From assembly GCF_019665765.1 (NCBI RefSeq), contig NZ_CP081150.1, positions 1,860,001 through 1,924,000 on the forward strand: a stretch of 64,000 bases of DNA, read 5' to 3'. The translations under genes and the position numbers were made by a program. Below the pieces are notes generated by a model. It worked only from the letters and a program-made list of their open reading frames with translations, searched no databases and had not been told where the DNA came from. Positions 37,080-46,388 of the stretch are shown here, piece after piece. Source of the DNA: Deefgea tanakiae. Lineage in GTDB: Bacteria; Pseudomonadota; Gammaproteobacteria; Burkholderiales; Chitinibacteraceae. Each line of letters opens with the position of its first letter. Positions within the stretch are counted from its first letter, which is position 1.

Positions 37080-37571
37080 TTATTGCTTTGAAATAAGTCG
37101 AGAAAATTCTGCATGATCTAGTAATTGAACATCGTCATCATAATGAATGCTGTCTTGCCGAGTCGCTCTGATGCATGCAATCTCAATGCCATTTATCAAG
37201 TCAGAAAGGAGCTCCTCTGAAAGAAAGGCGCCACTTTCAACAGAGCAGTAGCAATATTGAAGAACAGTTGCAACAATTGACTCTGACATTAACTTGTAAT
37301 AATCATTGCTTAAAAATAGTGTGCTGGTATAGGATTTCCATAAAAATGGAATTCCAAAAATATTTTCACGCCAAGTTAGTGTTTTTAGTAAATACTCGAC
37401 ACAAGAAATAACCCCTTTAATTTCTTGCGCACTCATATTTTTGCGAACAACAGAAAATGTCATCGATGCTATTTGCGTTGCAAATGAAGGTATTTCACAC
37501 TGCTTTTTTTGCTCACCTAAACGAATAAGATCAATCAAACTGGAATCGTACATCATCATTATTCTCACCAA
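37080..37571 (-). CDS. Hypothetical protein (163 aa)
   Basis: An AT-rich gene for a soluble, largely helical protein. An alternative start is the MMMYDSS cluster four to six codons in. Central segments include SAQEIKGVISCVEYLLKTL and SESIVATVLQYCYC. No signal peptide, membrane segment or motif that I recognise. It lies about 90 bases upstream of the orphan OrfA-like gene on the same strand, which may be its cotranscribed partner. Its base composition suggests transfer. Confidence 0.5.
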   Translation of the reverse strand: MVRIMMMYDSSLIDLIRLGEQKKQCEIPSFATQIASMTFSVVRKNMSAQEIKGVISCVEYLLKTLTWRENIFGIPFLWKSYTSTLFLSNDYYKLMSESIVATVLQYCYCSVESGAFLSEELLSDLINGIEIACIRATRQDSIHYDDDVQLLDHAEFSRLISKQ

Positions 37572-37649
37572 TTTTATAATTAGTTTTTAAATATTAACCA
37601 AGTCAATGCTTCCCCTAAAGCCAGGGCATCAGCCCTGGCTCACTTGATC

Positions 37650-39998
37650 TTATTTCAATGAAACTGGACCATTTTGGTAATAACCCTGTGCCTTAACTAG
37701 CCACCAACGATCATCTGTGATGGCGCCGTTGACACCAACAGAATCAGTACTATTTCCAACTCCAGCGCCAAACATCATTGAGATTACGCCTGCTTTCTTA
37801 GCTTCATCCATATGACTCTCCCAAATAACCTGATCACCATTAACTTTAATTTTTGGATCAAGAGAACGATTAGTCTTAAAGTAATCAGCATTAAATACAG
37901 TACTTTTTGGTGTAAATACATCACCGAAATAATATAAAGGCGCAGTATCTTCAAATGATTTATCGACCCCAGTTAGAGGAGCAAATGGCTGATTAGTATA
38001 TGGATTGGTTCCTTGCGTACCATTAACATGGCCTACAGGCAATTGCCATAAGATGATCGGCTTTTGAGTCAGTCGATTTAATTCAGCGGTAAAGAAATTA
38101 TAGTTATTCCAATGATCTGCATTCCAAAGCCAATTGTTCTTCTGAGGAGCCCCCCCATCAAGCCCATATTTATCAATCGAAATAAACTGGGCACCATGGC
38201 TTGCAACACCAGCTGCGAGGTAGTAATCAGCAATTTCTTTTGCTTTCTGTGCAATCACTGCTCGCCCACCAGCAATCCCTTTTGCATCCGTTTCGTGCAT
38301 TAACCCTTCTGCAACAAAGCCATTTGCGCCCCACACATTGAATTGCCAACCATAGAATGCATTATTAGCTCGAGTTTTGAATATATAATTAATCGCCTGC
38401 ACTAACCCTTGGACGGTATTAGGGAAAAGCGGATCTCGCTGTCGATCTAGCAAACCAATTTCATACGCTTGATCTACAAATGCCATGATTTCAGCAGGTT
38501 GCTTACCTGATTGCTGCATCATATAACCAAGGAAGTCTGGTTCTAAAATCCAACCCACCAAATCATCACCCGCCTCACGATTTGCAAGCTCAATTGCAAA
38601 TTTCAGATCGGCAAAATATGTTTTCATATACAGTGGCGTCTGGATATTGGTTAAATCATTGAAATAACTTTCACCACCGGCTGGAATGTTGTACCAAACA
38701 AAGTAGGGTATCTGCCCGAGCTTTTTAGACTCTCGAATATACGTAGAAAGACGTCCACCATCTTCTGGTGTCCATTTTCGCCAGCAGTCACTTATACATG
38801 CGCCGCCATTGATATAAACATAACGAACATCAACTCGCGTATTCTTCCCGGCAGTGCCAAAATTTCGCCATGTATCTTGCGCTGTTTTAGCGTCGTCGGA
38901 CACCGAACCAATCGATACGTAGTCCGGCATTCCAGGCAAGCTACCGTCTGCATTTTTGACTCTCACACCAATATAACGAATAGCACCACTCGCATCAGTA
39001 ATTCGAATACCAGCACGGCCCGCCTTCTTCGCATTTATTTGCAATTTATTGCCACTGATACTGACATCTGCGATGTAAGACGCATTGCTTAAAACAGAAA
39101 GCTGGGCACTACTCACGCCCAAAACGGCAAGATCCACACTGCTACTACCTAGTGGCACCGTAGCTTGCAGTGCTTGGCCATCAGTATCCCAATCGGCAAT
39201 AGTGATCTTACTGGCATCACCCACAATCGCAGTCATTGAGTCTGTCAGAGTAGCGCCTTGCGAGTTAATGAGCTTGACTCTGTAGCGATACAAGCCAGTT
39301 TTTTTATCTCCGATCAAAGTACTTATATTCTGTGGATTCATCCCATTTGGCGCAATGGTGGCTGTTTTAATGAGTTTTTCATTCTCATATAGCTCCCAAC
39401 TGCTTGCACTTTCTCCATACCACTTATTCCAAATTACCGTTAGTTTGTTACCAACTAGATCAAATTGGATTGTTGCTTTCGCCGGTGCGCCAACGACAGG
39501 CACTGGTGTAGTCGGTGCTAATGTAGGCAGAGTGGTCGGCAATGAAGTAGGTATTAACGTTGGCTTCGGGGTTGCGCTAGGAATTGCTGTCGGAGTCGAC
39601 ACGGGCTTGGTCGTCGGTACCGCAGTGGGTGCAGCGCTTGGTTTTGGTGATGATGTTGCTACCGATGTTGGCTTAGGCGTCGAAGTCGGTGTCAGAACAG
39701 GCTTCGCTGTCGGCGCCAACGTAGGAACTAGTGTTGGTGTTGGCGTTACCGATGCAGCAGCGGTTGGCTTAGCACTTGGAGTCGGTGTCGCAGAAGCGAT
39801 CACTTTTTCCCATGCCCCCCATTGGCTTGCTCCTGGAATTTCTCCTTGGCTCCACCATTTTGCTTTAAAAGTAGCCCCTTGATACGTGACCATACTATTA
39901 GCGGGGTATGAATTGCTTGGCGTCCATTCGGCAGCAAAGACACTCGCACTGAGTAGCGCTACAAGCGCTAGAGGGGCAAATCGAACTTTTGTATGCAT
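37650..39998 (-). CDS. Secreted CBM5/12 protein with unassigned TIM-barrel-like catalytic domain
   Basis: 782 residues. A signal peptide ends at about SVFAAE. A CBM5/12 chitin-binding module follows (WTPSNSYPANSMVTYQG, FKAKWWSQGEIP), then a linker of about 100 residues of Pro/Thr/Ser repeats, an FnIII-like domain (about 175-265) and an Ig-like domain (about 265-345). The 430-residue C-terminal domain contains IPYFVWYNIPAGGES, GWILEPDFLGYM (about 483), FISIDKYGLDGG, WQLPVGHVNG and MMFGAGVGNSTDS. I cannot place it in a known glycoside hydrolase family; the acidic motifs at strand ends suggest a hydrolase barrel. Neighbour of a GH18 chitinase with the same modular plan, so polysaccharide turnover is likely. 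Confidence 0.75.
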   Translation of the reverse strand: MHTKVRFAPLALVALLSASVFAAEWTPSNSYPANSMVTYQGATFKAKWWSQGEIPGASQWGAWEKVIASATPTPSAKPTAAASVTPTPTLVPTLAPTAKPVLTPTSTPKPTSVATSSPKPSAAPTAVPTTKPVSTPTAIPSATPKPTLIPTSLPTTLPTLAPTTPVPVVGAPAKATIQFDLVGNKLTVIWNKWYGESASSWELYENEKLIKTATIAPNGMNPQNISTLIGDKKTGLYRYRVKLINSQGATLTDSMTAIVGDASKITIADWDTDGQALQATVPLGSSSVDLAVLGVSSAQLSVLSNASYIADVSISGNKLQINAKKAGRAGIRITDASGAIRYIGVRVKNADGSLPGMPDYVSIGSVSDDAKTAQDTWRNFGTAGKNTRVDVRYVYINGGACISDCWRKWTPEDGGRLSTYIRESKKLGQIPYFVWYNIPAGGESYFNDLTNIQTPLYMKTYFADLKFAIELANREAGDDLVGWILEPDFLGYMMQQSGKQPAEIMAFVDQAYEIGLLDRQRDPLFPNTVQGLVQAINYIFKTRANNAFYGWQFNVWGANGFVAEGLMHETDAKGIAGGRAVIAQKAKEIADYYLAAGVASHGAQFISIDKYGLDGGAPQKNNWLWNADHWNNYNFFTAELNRLTQKPIILWQLPVGHVNGTQGTNPYTNQPFAPLTGVDKSFEDTAPLYYFGDVFTPKSTVFNADYFKTNRSLDPKIKVNGDQVIWESHMDEAKKAGVISMMFGAGVGNSTDSVGVNGAITDDRWWLVKAQGYYQNGPVSLK

Positions 39999-40611
39999 AA
40001 ACTTTCACTCCATTTGAAGGTAAATAACCAATTTCCGCGTAGCGGAGCACTTGCAAAGATCGTATTTACAAGCAGGTATAAGAAATTAATGAGGCAAATC
40101 CAGAATTGTTGCCAACATTTATCGAAAATAAGCATTTGTTACTTTGACACATAAACAATCACAAAAATAAATCATCGCCACTTCGACTTTAATGATCAAT
40201 TCAATGCCGTCATAAATTAACGATGATGATTAGTTGCTTTTCAGATGCAGAACTCCGCTTTAAAAGCTAACAAAGCCCACCTAATTAAATTAAAAATCAT
40301 GTGTAATATTTAGTTAAAAACACTTACCTAAAAAGCAAACAATTAGCCAGCAACCATAAAAATTACCGGAAATACTGATCGGCTAAGCAATAATTAAGCA
40401 CTTCATTCAACAAAACATCCACTTAAGAAAATTAATTAAAGCTTTGACTTAAGTACTGTCGCCTTTATTTTTATCAAGAAACGACAACCCACATTCAAGC
40501 CAAATTGAAAGCTTAATTTCTTTACAAAATGAAATTTATAGTTTTTTTTGACATGAACAAATTACATTCAAGCTTTAATATCAACTCATCTAAAAAGTTG
40601 AAATATAGTTA
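39999..40611. other. AT-rich intergenic region between the two secreted-enzyme genes
   Basis: About 610 bases without a supportable gene. It must hold the promoter of the 37650-39998 gene, whose GGAG ribosome site stands before its start. No operator that I can name was seen. Confidence 0.5.
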
Positions 40612-40652
40612 TTAACCACCCCCTTTTTTGATGGGGAAAAGGGGGTGGTTAA
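40612..40652 (-). terminator. Strong hairpin terminator after the chitinase gene
   Basis: TTAACCACCCCCTTTT (40612-40627) is fully complementary to 40637-40652. The 16-bp stem sits 15 bases beyond the chitinase stop codon. Confidence 0.8.
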
Positions 40653-40666
40653 CACTACCTCATTAC

Positions 40667-42694
40667 TTATTTACGAGCGTTACCCATCGCTTTTGATAAA
40701 GTTGCTGATTTATCATCACCGTCAAGTGCCCAACCAAATACACCACCATTCAAGCCTTTGGCTTTGGCGTAATCGATCTTGATTTGAATCGCTTCTGGTG
40801 TGTCGTATGACCAGAATGTCGAGCCATCAAACTTATAAGATGCTTTAGTAATAGGATGAATGAAGACATTACCAGGGCGATCTTTTAGGATTTTGAAATC
40901 TTCATTGCCTGGTTCATAGATCCCATCTGCTGCACGAGTGGCTTTTTGATATAGACCATTACTAAAGTTACTTACACCCGTCCAGCCTCGGCCATAATAA
41001 GGAATCCCCAGCACCAGTTTTTTGGGATTGACACCAGAGTTGATCAATAGATTGATCGCATCATCCGTGTTGTAATAAGAAACCAAACTGCGATCGCCGT
41101 AACACTTATCTGTTGGCTTACCTGGGCATTTATATTGAGGACTATTTGGATCTGCATATAAATGAGATTGGAAGTCCGTTGGACCTTCCGCACTCCAGCC
41201 GCCGTTATAGTCATAGGTCATGACATTGATCCAATCTAGGTAACGAGAGTAATCACGAGGTGAAGTCATCTCGATTTTGTCTCGGCCAGCACCGATGGCA
41301 ACAGTCAGATAATATTTTTTCCTATTTTGAACGGCCAGCTCATCCAGTTGCTTGCGGAACTCCGCCAATAGCAAGGTGAAGTTTTGCTTGTCTTCAGGAG
41401 CTATCATGTTGTAACCGATGCCTTGAACACCCGGGAATTCCCAGTCGATATCAATGCCATCGAAAATATTTGCAGCCGCACCTGGCCCCCCACGACTTTC
41501 AGCTAATGGCAAATCACCTTTGATGTAAATATCAATACACGATTTAACCATCTGCTTACGCAGTGCATCTGTTTTCGATGCGGCAGAGAACCATTTCGAC
41601 CAAGTCCACCCTCCCAAGGAGATAAACAATTTGGTATCCGGGAATTTCTTCTTATACGCTTTAAATTCGCGGAAATTTCCCGACAAATTATCATCCCAAT
41701 TGACTTGGTCAGTCGGGTCGACCCTGCGATTAGTCTTCCTGCCATAGTCTGAATAAGAGTCACCACCGGTACCTGCTTCAGGTGAATTTGGATTTTTTGC
41801 CGCAGTCTCAAGCTTGTTTACCATTGCGCATTCATACCCACCATTTTTCTGATAAATATTGCCAAATGCATAATTAATAAACGTCAGATTCGCCGCTGCG
41901 CCCGAACTCACAATATCAGCGACTTCGTAATCACGTTCATATACTCCCCACTGAGTGAAATAGGCCCCTACTTGTGGCTGTTGCGGAGGAGTCACTTCTT
42001 CACCTGGCGCCAATGTGGCAGCTGGCTTCGGTGTTGGTTCAGGCATCATTCCAACTGGCGTTGCAGTTGGAGCAGGGCAAGCACCTTCATACTTCCAAGG
42101 GCTCGCAGAGTCTGTTTGAGACGGGGTATTACCCTGAGTCCACCACTTGGCAGAGTACTTGTTGCCGTTGTAGACAACTAAAGCTCCTGTTGAGTATGAC
42201 TTAGTAGTTTCCCACTGCGTTACCTCACTGCAGACACCGATTGGCGAAGAAGTCGGTTTTACTGTAGGCCCAGTTGTCGCAGTGGCGCTTGGCTTAGCTG
42301 TCGGAAAAGTGGTTGGCGCTGGTGTAGGTTTAACAGTTGGTGACGACGTTGGGACTAATGTTGGTTTTACAGTCGGAGTCGTGCTTGGCACAATGACAGG
42401 CGTCGACGTTGGTTTTATCGTTGGAGCCAGAGTCGGTTTTGCAGTAGGCGCTAACGTTGTTGAGGCTGCACCGATGCGGGTCCACAGCGTTGTTGTTGAA
42501 GCTGGATTCCAATTCGCCCCAACGTACGACACATGAGTCACTAAAGCTCGGTAATCACTTCCAGCATAAGTAACGACTGAGCCTGCGTTATAGGTGACAC
42601 CTTCCTTCCACGCATCAGCGGCATAAGACAAACTGGATGCAGCCATTAAGACAGCTGGAATGGCTGCAATAGCAAAACGGTTGAAGTGCGACAT
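40667..42694 (-). CDS. Secreted GH18 chitinase with two CBM5/12 modules
   Basis: 675 residues. Signal peptide to about SSLSYA, a first CBM5/12 (AWKEGVTYNAGSVVTYAG), a Pro/Thr linker, a second CBM5/12 (TQWETTKSYSTGALVVYNG), a short linker, then a GH18 barrel from about residue 240. Barrel marks are FINYAFGN, LFISLGGWTWS and the catalytic DGIDIDWEF (about 408-416), with YDYNGGW and the last-strand GGVFGWALDGD. It hydrolyses chitin beta-1,4 links by substrate-assisted catalysis in the medium. AAGGAG precedes the ATG. The preceding gene on this strand is far away, so it has its own promoter in the AT-rich region upstream. Confidence 0.95.
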   Translation of the reverse strand: MSHFNRFAIAAIPAVLMAASSLSYAADAWKEGVTYNAGSVVTYAGSDYRALVTHVSYVGANWNPASTTTLWTRIGAASTTLAPTAKPTLAPTIKPTSTPVIVPSTTPTVKPTLVPTSSPTVKPTPAPTTFPTAKPSATATTGPTVKPTSSPIGVCSEVTQWETTKSYSTGALVVYNGNKYSAKWWTQGNTPSQTDSASPWKYEGACPAPTATPVGMMPEPTPKPAATLAPGEEVTPPQQPQVGAYFTQWGVYERDYEVADIVSSGAAANLTFINYAFGNIYQKNGGYECAMVNKLETAAKNPNSPEAGTGGDSYSDYGRKTNRRVDPTDQVNWDDNLSGNFREFKAYKKKFPDTKLFISLGGWTWSKWFSAASKTDALRKQMVKSCIDIYIKGDLPLAESRGGPGAAANIFDGIDIDWEFPGVQGIGYNMIAPEDKQNFTLLLAEFRKQLDELAVQNRKKYYLTVAIGAGRDKIEMTSPRDYSRYLDWINVMTYDYNGGWSAEGPTDFQSHLYADPNSPQYKCPGKPTDKCYGDRSLVSYYNTDDAINLLINSGVNPKKLVLGIPYYGRGWTGVSNFSNGLYQKATRAADGIYEPGNEDFKILKDRPGNVFIHPITKASYKFDGSTFWSYDTPEAIQIKIDYAKAKGLNGGVFGWALDGDDKSATLSKAMGNARK

Positions 42695-43371
42695 ATTGAG
42701 TTCTCCTTGTTTTATATGTTGTATTTAACTTTCCGCGAGGCACTGGTATTACCGACCCCAATCAAATGGTAAGCAATAAGACAGTATTCAACACCAAGCC
42801 CTCAGTTCATTCTGAATTTTTTAGTGTTGAATACTATTAATTTGCAAATGGAATATCCTTGTCAAGTACGGGTTTTTCCTATTAACTTACAATTTGTTTT
42901 GCTCTCAGATTTAGTAGTTGCAAAATTACAAACTACACATCAATAGCATTATTTTGCAGGACAACACCTCATCAGAACACCATGAAAAACAAGGGTTAAA
43001 CAAGTGTTTTAGTTTGATGCATCGCAATATTAGGATATTCTAATGTAGTAAAAACACGTATTATTTCCTAATTTAAAATTTACAACTACGTAAAAAATTT
43101 TCGTTTTTTCTAAAAAAGGAAGAGTATTGCTTCTAGCTTCAAAGTTATTTCTTGTGTTTTTTTTCTTTAAAATTTCTACAGATGAAATTTAAAAAAATTT
43201 ACAAAAATATATTTACCTTCGCGCGTGCTTCATCAATAAGGAGGAACTGGTATTAACCAATGCATCTACATGAATGAGTCTCACCCACAAAATACTGCAC
43301 CATGACCAGTGAGATAGCCTGAATTTGGTGGAGACGCCTGTTTGGTAAAATCGAGCCAGCAGGAGGCCGCA
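42695..43371. other. AT-rich upstream region of the chitinase gene
   Basis: About 680 bases with many A and T runs and no supportable gene. The part next to 42694 must hold the chitinase promoter. Near 43319-43375 a stretch with AGGAGG before an ATG (43372) opens only 22 codons; it may be the broken start of a lost gene or insertion sequence. Confidence 0.4.
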
Positions 43372-43405
43372 ATGAGTAAAAAAGAAAATCAACGCTATAC
43401 AACCC

Positions 43406-43609
43406 TTGCTAGAGCAGATGGATGGCTTTATCTCGATTGAACGGTTAGAGAGCCTTATTCAAGCAGGGAAATTATTATCGTTATCCTTTTGGCGAGACGA
43501 GCAGGCCGTCATCAATTGGCGCAATCTTGAACAGCACCGACTGGCACAAAAGCAAGGTATCAGCCGTATCTTTTCCGATTACAGGCTGAGAGTTGAGGTG
43601 TGCTGGTAA
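43406..43609 (+). pseudogene. Antibiotic biosynthesis monooxygenase-like fragment
   Basis: The frame reads MDGFISIERLESLIQAGKLL, then SLSFWRDEQAVINWRNLEQH and IFSDYRLRVEVCW, a clear match to the C-terminal two thirds of small ABM-family (YgiN-like) proteins. The N-terminal strand (about 30 residues) is missing because the upstream sequence is in another frame and soon reaches a stop. It is probably dead. Confidence 0.65.
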
Positions 43610-43642
43610 ATATGGACATTAAAGCTAGGTCTTCGCTCCGAC

Positions 43643-43753
43643 TGACCCATCTGCCAAGATTTGCGTGACCCACGGCATTACGCTGCAAGCTATTAAAGCT
43701 TATTGAAAAAGACAAGTTTTGCTTGGGTCAGTTGAATGTCGGCAGATGGGTCA
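43643..43753. mobile_element. MITE-like element, 111 bp with 30-bp imperfect terminal inverted repeats
   Basis: TGACCCATCTGCC at 43643-43655 has its exact complement at 43741-43753. In both ends, ten bases further in, TGACCCA occurs again, so the ends share a 13+7 base pattern over 30 bases. There is no gene inside and no clear target duplication. It looks like a non-autonomous derivative of an insertion sequence. Confidence 0.5.
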
Positions 43754-44320
43754 AAAAAGCATCGGCGACAACAGGCCTGCTACCAAAAACCACTGATCCC
43801 ACTGGAAACCGTTGGCGCGGATTACCTTGGCCTCGGCAAAGTCAACGAGCAAGCCGCCCGCAACCCCTTCCCCGCCATCCGCCTCACCGACAGCGCCAAA
43901 GCCCCACGCTTCGTACGCATCGAAGACCTCGCCAAAGGATCGACCAACAAGCCGAGCAGGCACAGCTGGCAACGGAGCCTAGTTTGAACGACTACTGGAT
44001 GCACGGCCAAGCCAGCCAAACCCGCAGCGGCGAACCGATCTTCCCCTGCACCGCCAAGCAACTGGCCCAGCTGGTCGATCGCGAAGTGGCAAAAAAACTC
44101 CCCTGCTCACTCACACCCAGCGAAGCCTTTAGCCTGCACGCTGTCCAGCTCCGCCAAATCCACGCCGCTTGGCAAACCCTCGCCCCAGCCCTACGCCAAA
44201 CGAATCCCCCATCCACCGCCGCTACGTCAACGTATTCCAAGACTACAGACTCAAGCTAAAACGAATCGAAACCATCGCCGCCAACCAATACCACCAACGC
44301 AGCCAACCACTAGACCACTA
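43736..44320 (+). pseudogene. Broken gene of unknown function, copy 2 fragment included
   Basis: Coding-like sequence that changes frame. The first part reads ETVGADYLGLGKVNEQAARN and FPAIRLTDSAKAPRFVRI, loosely like an AlpA/excisionase-type DNA-binding protein. The second part reads MHGQASQTRSGEPIFPC and QLAQLVDREVAKKLPCSLTP in another frame. Part of the second section (43988-44098) is duplicated at 35355-35468. The GC-rich coding style contrasts with the AT-rich flanks. No family is certain. Confidence 0.4.
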
Positions 44321-44342
44321 GACAGTGCAAACAACAGACAAG

Positions 44343-44371
44343 AATAAGCCCGCAGGTGCGGGCTTATTTTT
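44343..44371 (+). terminator. Rho-independent terminator after the broken gene
   Basis: AATAAGCCCGC (44343-44353), loop AGGT, GCGGGCTTATT (44358-44368) with a T run. Confidence 0.85.
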
Positions 44372-44482
44372 GATAAGAATAATTTCACCTGAACTACTAT
44401 ACATAACAAGCTGATTCAAATAAAAACATCTAAATGACACGTCTTTAAATATGCATAGCAAACAGTACAAACACAGAACTAT

Positions 44483-46252
44483 TTATTTATTAAAAATAGA
44501 AGCCAACGAAGTATTTTTTATAAAATCAGAGTAAATATAAAAATTAGGATTACTCCTGACTTCAACTTGCACCTTACTCTTTAATAGCCCAATTACTTTT
44601 TTTCCATAACGATATCGAACTTTATCATTTAGATACCTACCTTCAATTTCCTTCATTTTTCCATACGCACCATCACTTTTAGCATTAATTAACTTAAAAT
44701 GATGATCTATCAATCTCCCCAGTGAATCATCTTCTGCCTCATCCGTAGCTTCTTCAATAAATAAAGAAGCTTTATCGATATCAACTCTAGGGTATAAATA
44801 ATTTATGTGTTTTGGACAAATAAACTCACCCTCGACATCAACACCTTTAGGTACATAAAAGTGCAACCCACATGCCACAATTTTAATACGCAGCTTTTCA
44901 ATTTCTTCATCCGTAAGATAATCACGATCACGATGTATAATAATATCTACGTTTGGTTTTTTAGACTTTATATATTTTCCAATAGCAATTGCAGATTTTA
45001 TTTCGCCAACTCCATTGTAAGAAATAAACTCAGTTCGATCTAAATTGCAACCGTGCCCTTTAAAATAAATACTCAGAGCTTCGAAATCTGAATCCTCAGT
45101 CAACACAACAACAGACGTATTATCTTGCAATGCACCTACCTTAACTTCTAAAGCTTCAATTTCTTTTTGCTGACCGTAAATTTTTGTTAAATATGGAGTA
45201 ATTAATGGTAATAAGCCCATAATTTCATGAAGTTCATCTGTTTTATCGTGTGATACTTTTGAAACAAGAGTGCACTTATCATCATTTTGATGAACATAAT
45301 ACATGTTCACTCCATCATTCTCATGCTGATCAAGAGCATAAAACGCAGGGGAATGCGTTGTAACAAAAATTTGAATATCACTGGAGTAGTCTTTGAATTT
45401 CTTGGCTAATTCAAATGCATAACGTAATTCAAGATTATTCTCAGGTTCTTCAAATCCCCAAATCGTATCAGGCTTAACATAACCAGCTCTTGAGATATTT
45501 CGTTCCTGTTCAGACATATACTTCAATATTACTGGGATATGCCTAATTTTTATTCCATCACCACGCTGCTTTAAATGATAAGTGTGCTCATTAACTCGAA
45601 CACCAAAATCTAAATTAGAAAATAATTGTTTAAAATCAGATGGAACCTGAATAGTATTTGATATACCAATCTGTTCATTTAAATCTTTCGTAATATCTTC
45701 AGTTACTTTTCTTATACCACTTATAAAATCCTCACCCTGAGAACTCAATACACTTGAATGCGCTTCATTAAGTACATCATGCAGTTCACCCATCAACGCA
45801 GAAAAGTAACTTTGACCTTTAATTGCTGGAATATATCTATATCTAATTTTATCAAGCCATTTTGATACATTATCTCGTTGAGCAAGCTCTTGTTCACTAC
45901 CAATATATCGGCGCTCTTCAAAAACAGAACCATCTGGCCTCCAATGTTTAGTCCATCTTAATGGTTTAGCATGTTTAAATCTATTTCGTGGCGGCTCTAT
46001 GATTAAATCTATGCGTATTTCATGTTTAGTACCCTTTCCAGTATTGGAATGATAGCAATAATCATCAGAAAATCTAAATCGAATACTTCGATCCGTCTCG
46101 CCATTAAAAAATAGATTTAATGCACGCAAAACATTTGACTTACCTTGGTCATTTTTACCTACAAAAATATTCAAGTCTGTAAAATCAAGCTTGTGCGTCA
46201 ATGATTTTAATGATCTAAATTTTCTTATTTCAACTGACTTAATTATTTCCAT
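44483..46252 (-). CDS. OLD-family ATPase/TOPRIM nuclease
   Basis: 589 residues. The ABC-type ATPase has Walker A GKNDQGKS (32-39), and Walker B with signature context in WGFEEPENNLELRYA followed by FVTTHSPAFYAL. A C-terminal TOPRIM domain carries the acidic motifs TEDSDFEALSIYF and IIIHRDRDYLTDEEIE. OLD proteins are ATP-dependent nucleases; the family includes P2 Old and the GajA subunit of Gabija, and many members act in phage defence. No GajB-like helicase is adjacent, so it resembles a stand-alone class 1 OLD protein. The gene is strikingly AT-rich compared with core genes, a sign of transfer. Confidence 0.85.
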   Translation of the reverse strand: MEIIKSVEIRKFRSLKSLTHKLDFTDLNIFVGKNDQGKSNVLRALNLFFNGETDRSIRFRFSDDYCYHSNTGKGTKHEIRIDLIIEPPRNRFKHAKPLRWTKHWRPDGSVFEERRYIGSEQELAQRDNVSKWLDKIRYRYIPAIKGQSYFSALMGELHDVLNEAHSSVLSSQGEDFISGIRKVTEDITKDLNEQIGISNTIQVPSDFKQLFSNLDFGVRVNEHTYHLKQRGDGIKIRHIPVILKYMSEQERNISRAGYVKPDTIWGFEEPENNLELRYAFELAKKFKDYSSDIQIFVTTHSPAFYALDQHENDGVNMYYVHQNDDKCTLVSKVSHDKTDELHEIMGLLPLITPYLTKIYGQQKEIEALEVKVGALQDNTSVVVLTEDSDFEALSIYFKGHGCNLDRTEFISYNGVGEIKSAIAIGKYIKSKKPNVDIIIHRDRDYLTDEEIEKLRIKIVACGLHFYVPKGVDVEGEFICPKHINYLYPRVDIDKASLFIEEATDEAEDDSLGRLIDHHFKLINAKSDGAYGKMKEIEGRYLNDKVRYRYGKKVIGLLKSKVQVEVRSNPNFYIYSDFIKNTSLASIFNK

Positions 46253-46388
46253 TTACTTTATACCGTGCAATATTTATACTTATAAAAAATGTCACATAGC
46301 CACCAAATTTCACTGAATTAGAAATACATTCCAACACACTGTAAATTTGTAACCATCGAAGTAATTAATTTAGAACTAAATTTTACAG

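Noticed and set aside
38535-38560. EPD motif of the CBM protein as proof of a GH6 cellulase
   Set aside because: GH6 enzymes share an EPD-type motif, but the other GH6 signatures were not found, so the assignment is not supported.
39480-39780. Possible CRISPR-like short repeats
   Set aside because: The repeats are imperfect, in frame and code for a Pro/Thr linker; there are no regular spacers.
39355-39882. 175-codon plus-strand frame with a glycine-rich, membrane-like product
   Set aside because: It is the antisense of the Pro/Thr linker of the secreted CBM protein; the repeated VG pattern comes from the linker codons.
42282-42536. Plus-strand frame with VGxxVG repeats
   Set aside because: Antisense shadow of the chitinase linker, as for the frame at 39355.
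42780-43220. AT-rich tract as a replication origin or unwinding element
   Set aside because: No DnaA boxes or iterons accompany it; AT-richness alone is not evidence.
44483-46252. Gabija system
   Set aside because: The OLD nuclease resembles GajA in layout, but no UvrD-like GajB helicase gene is next to it.
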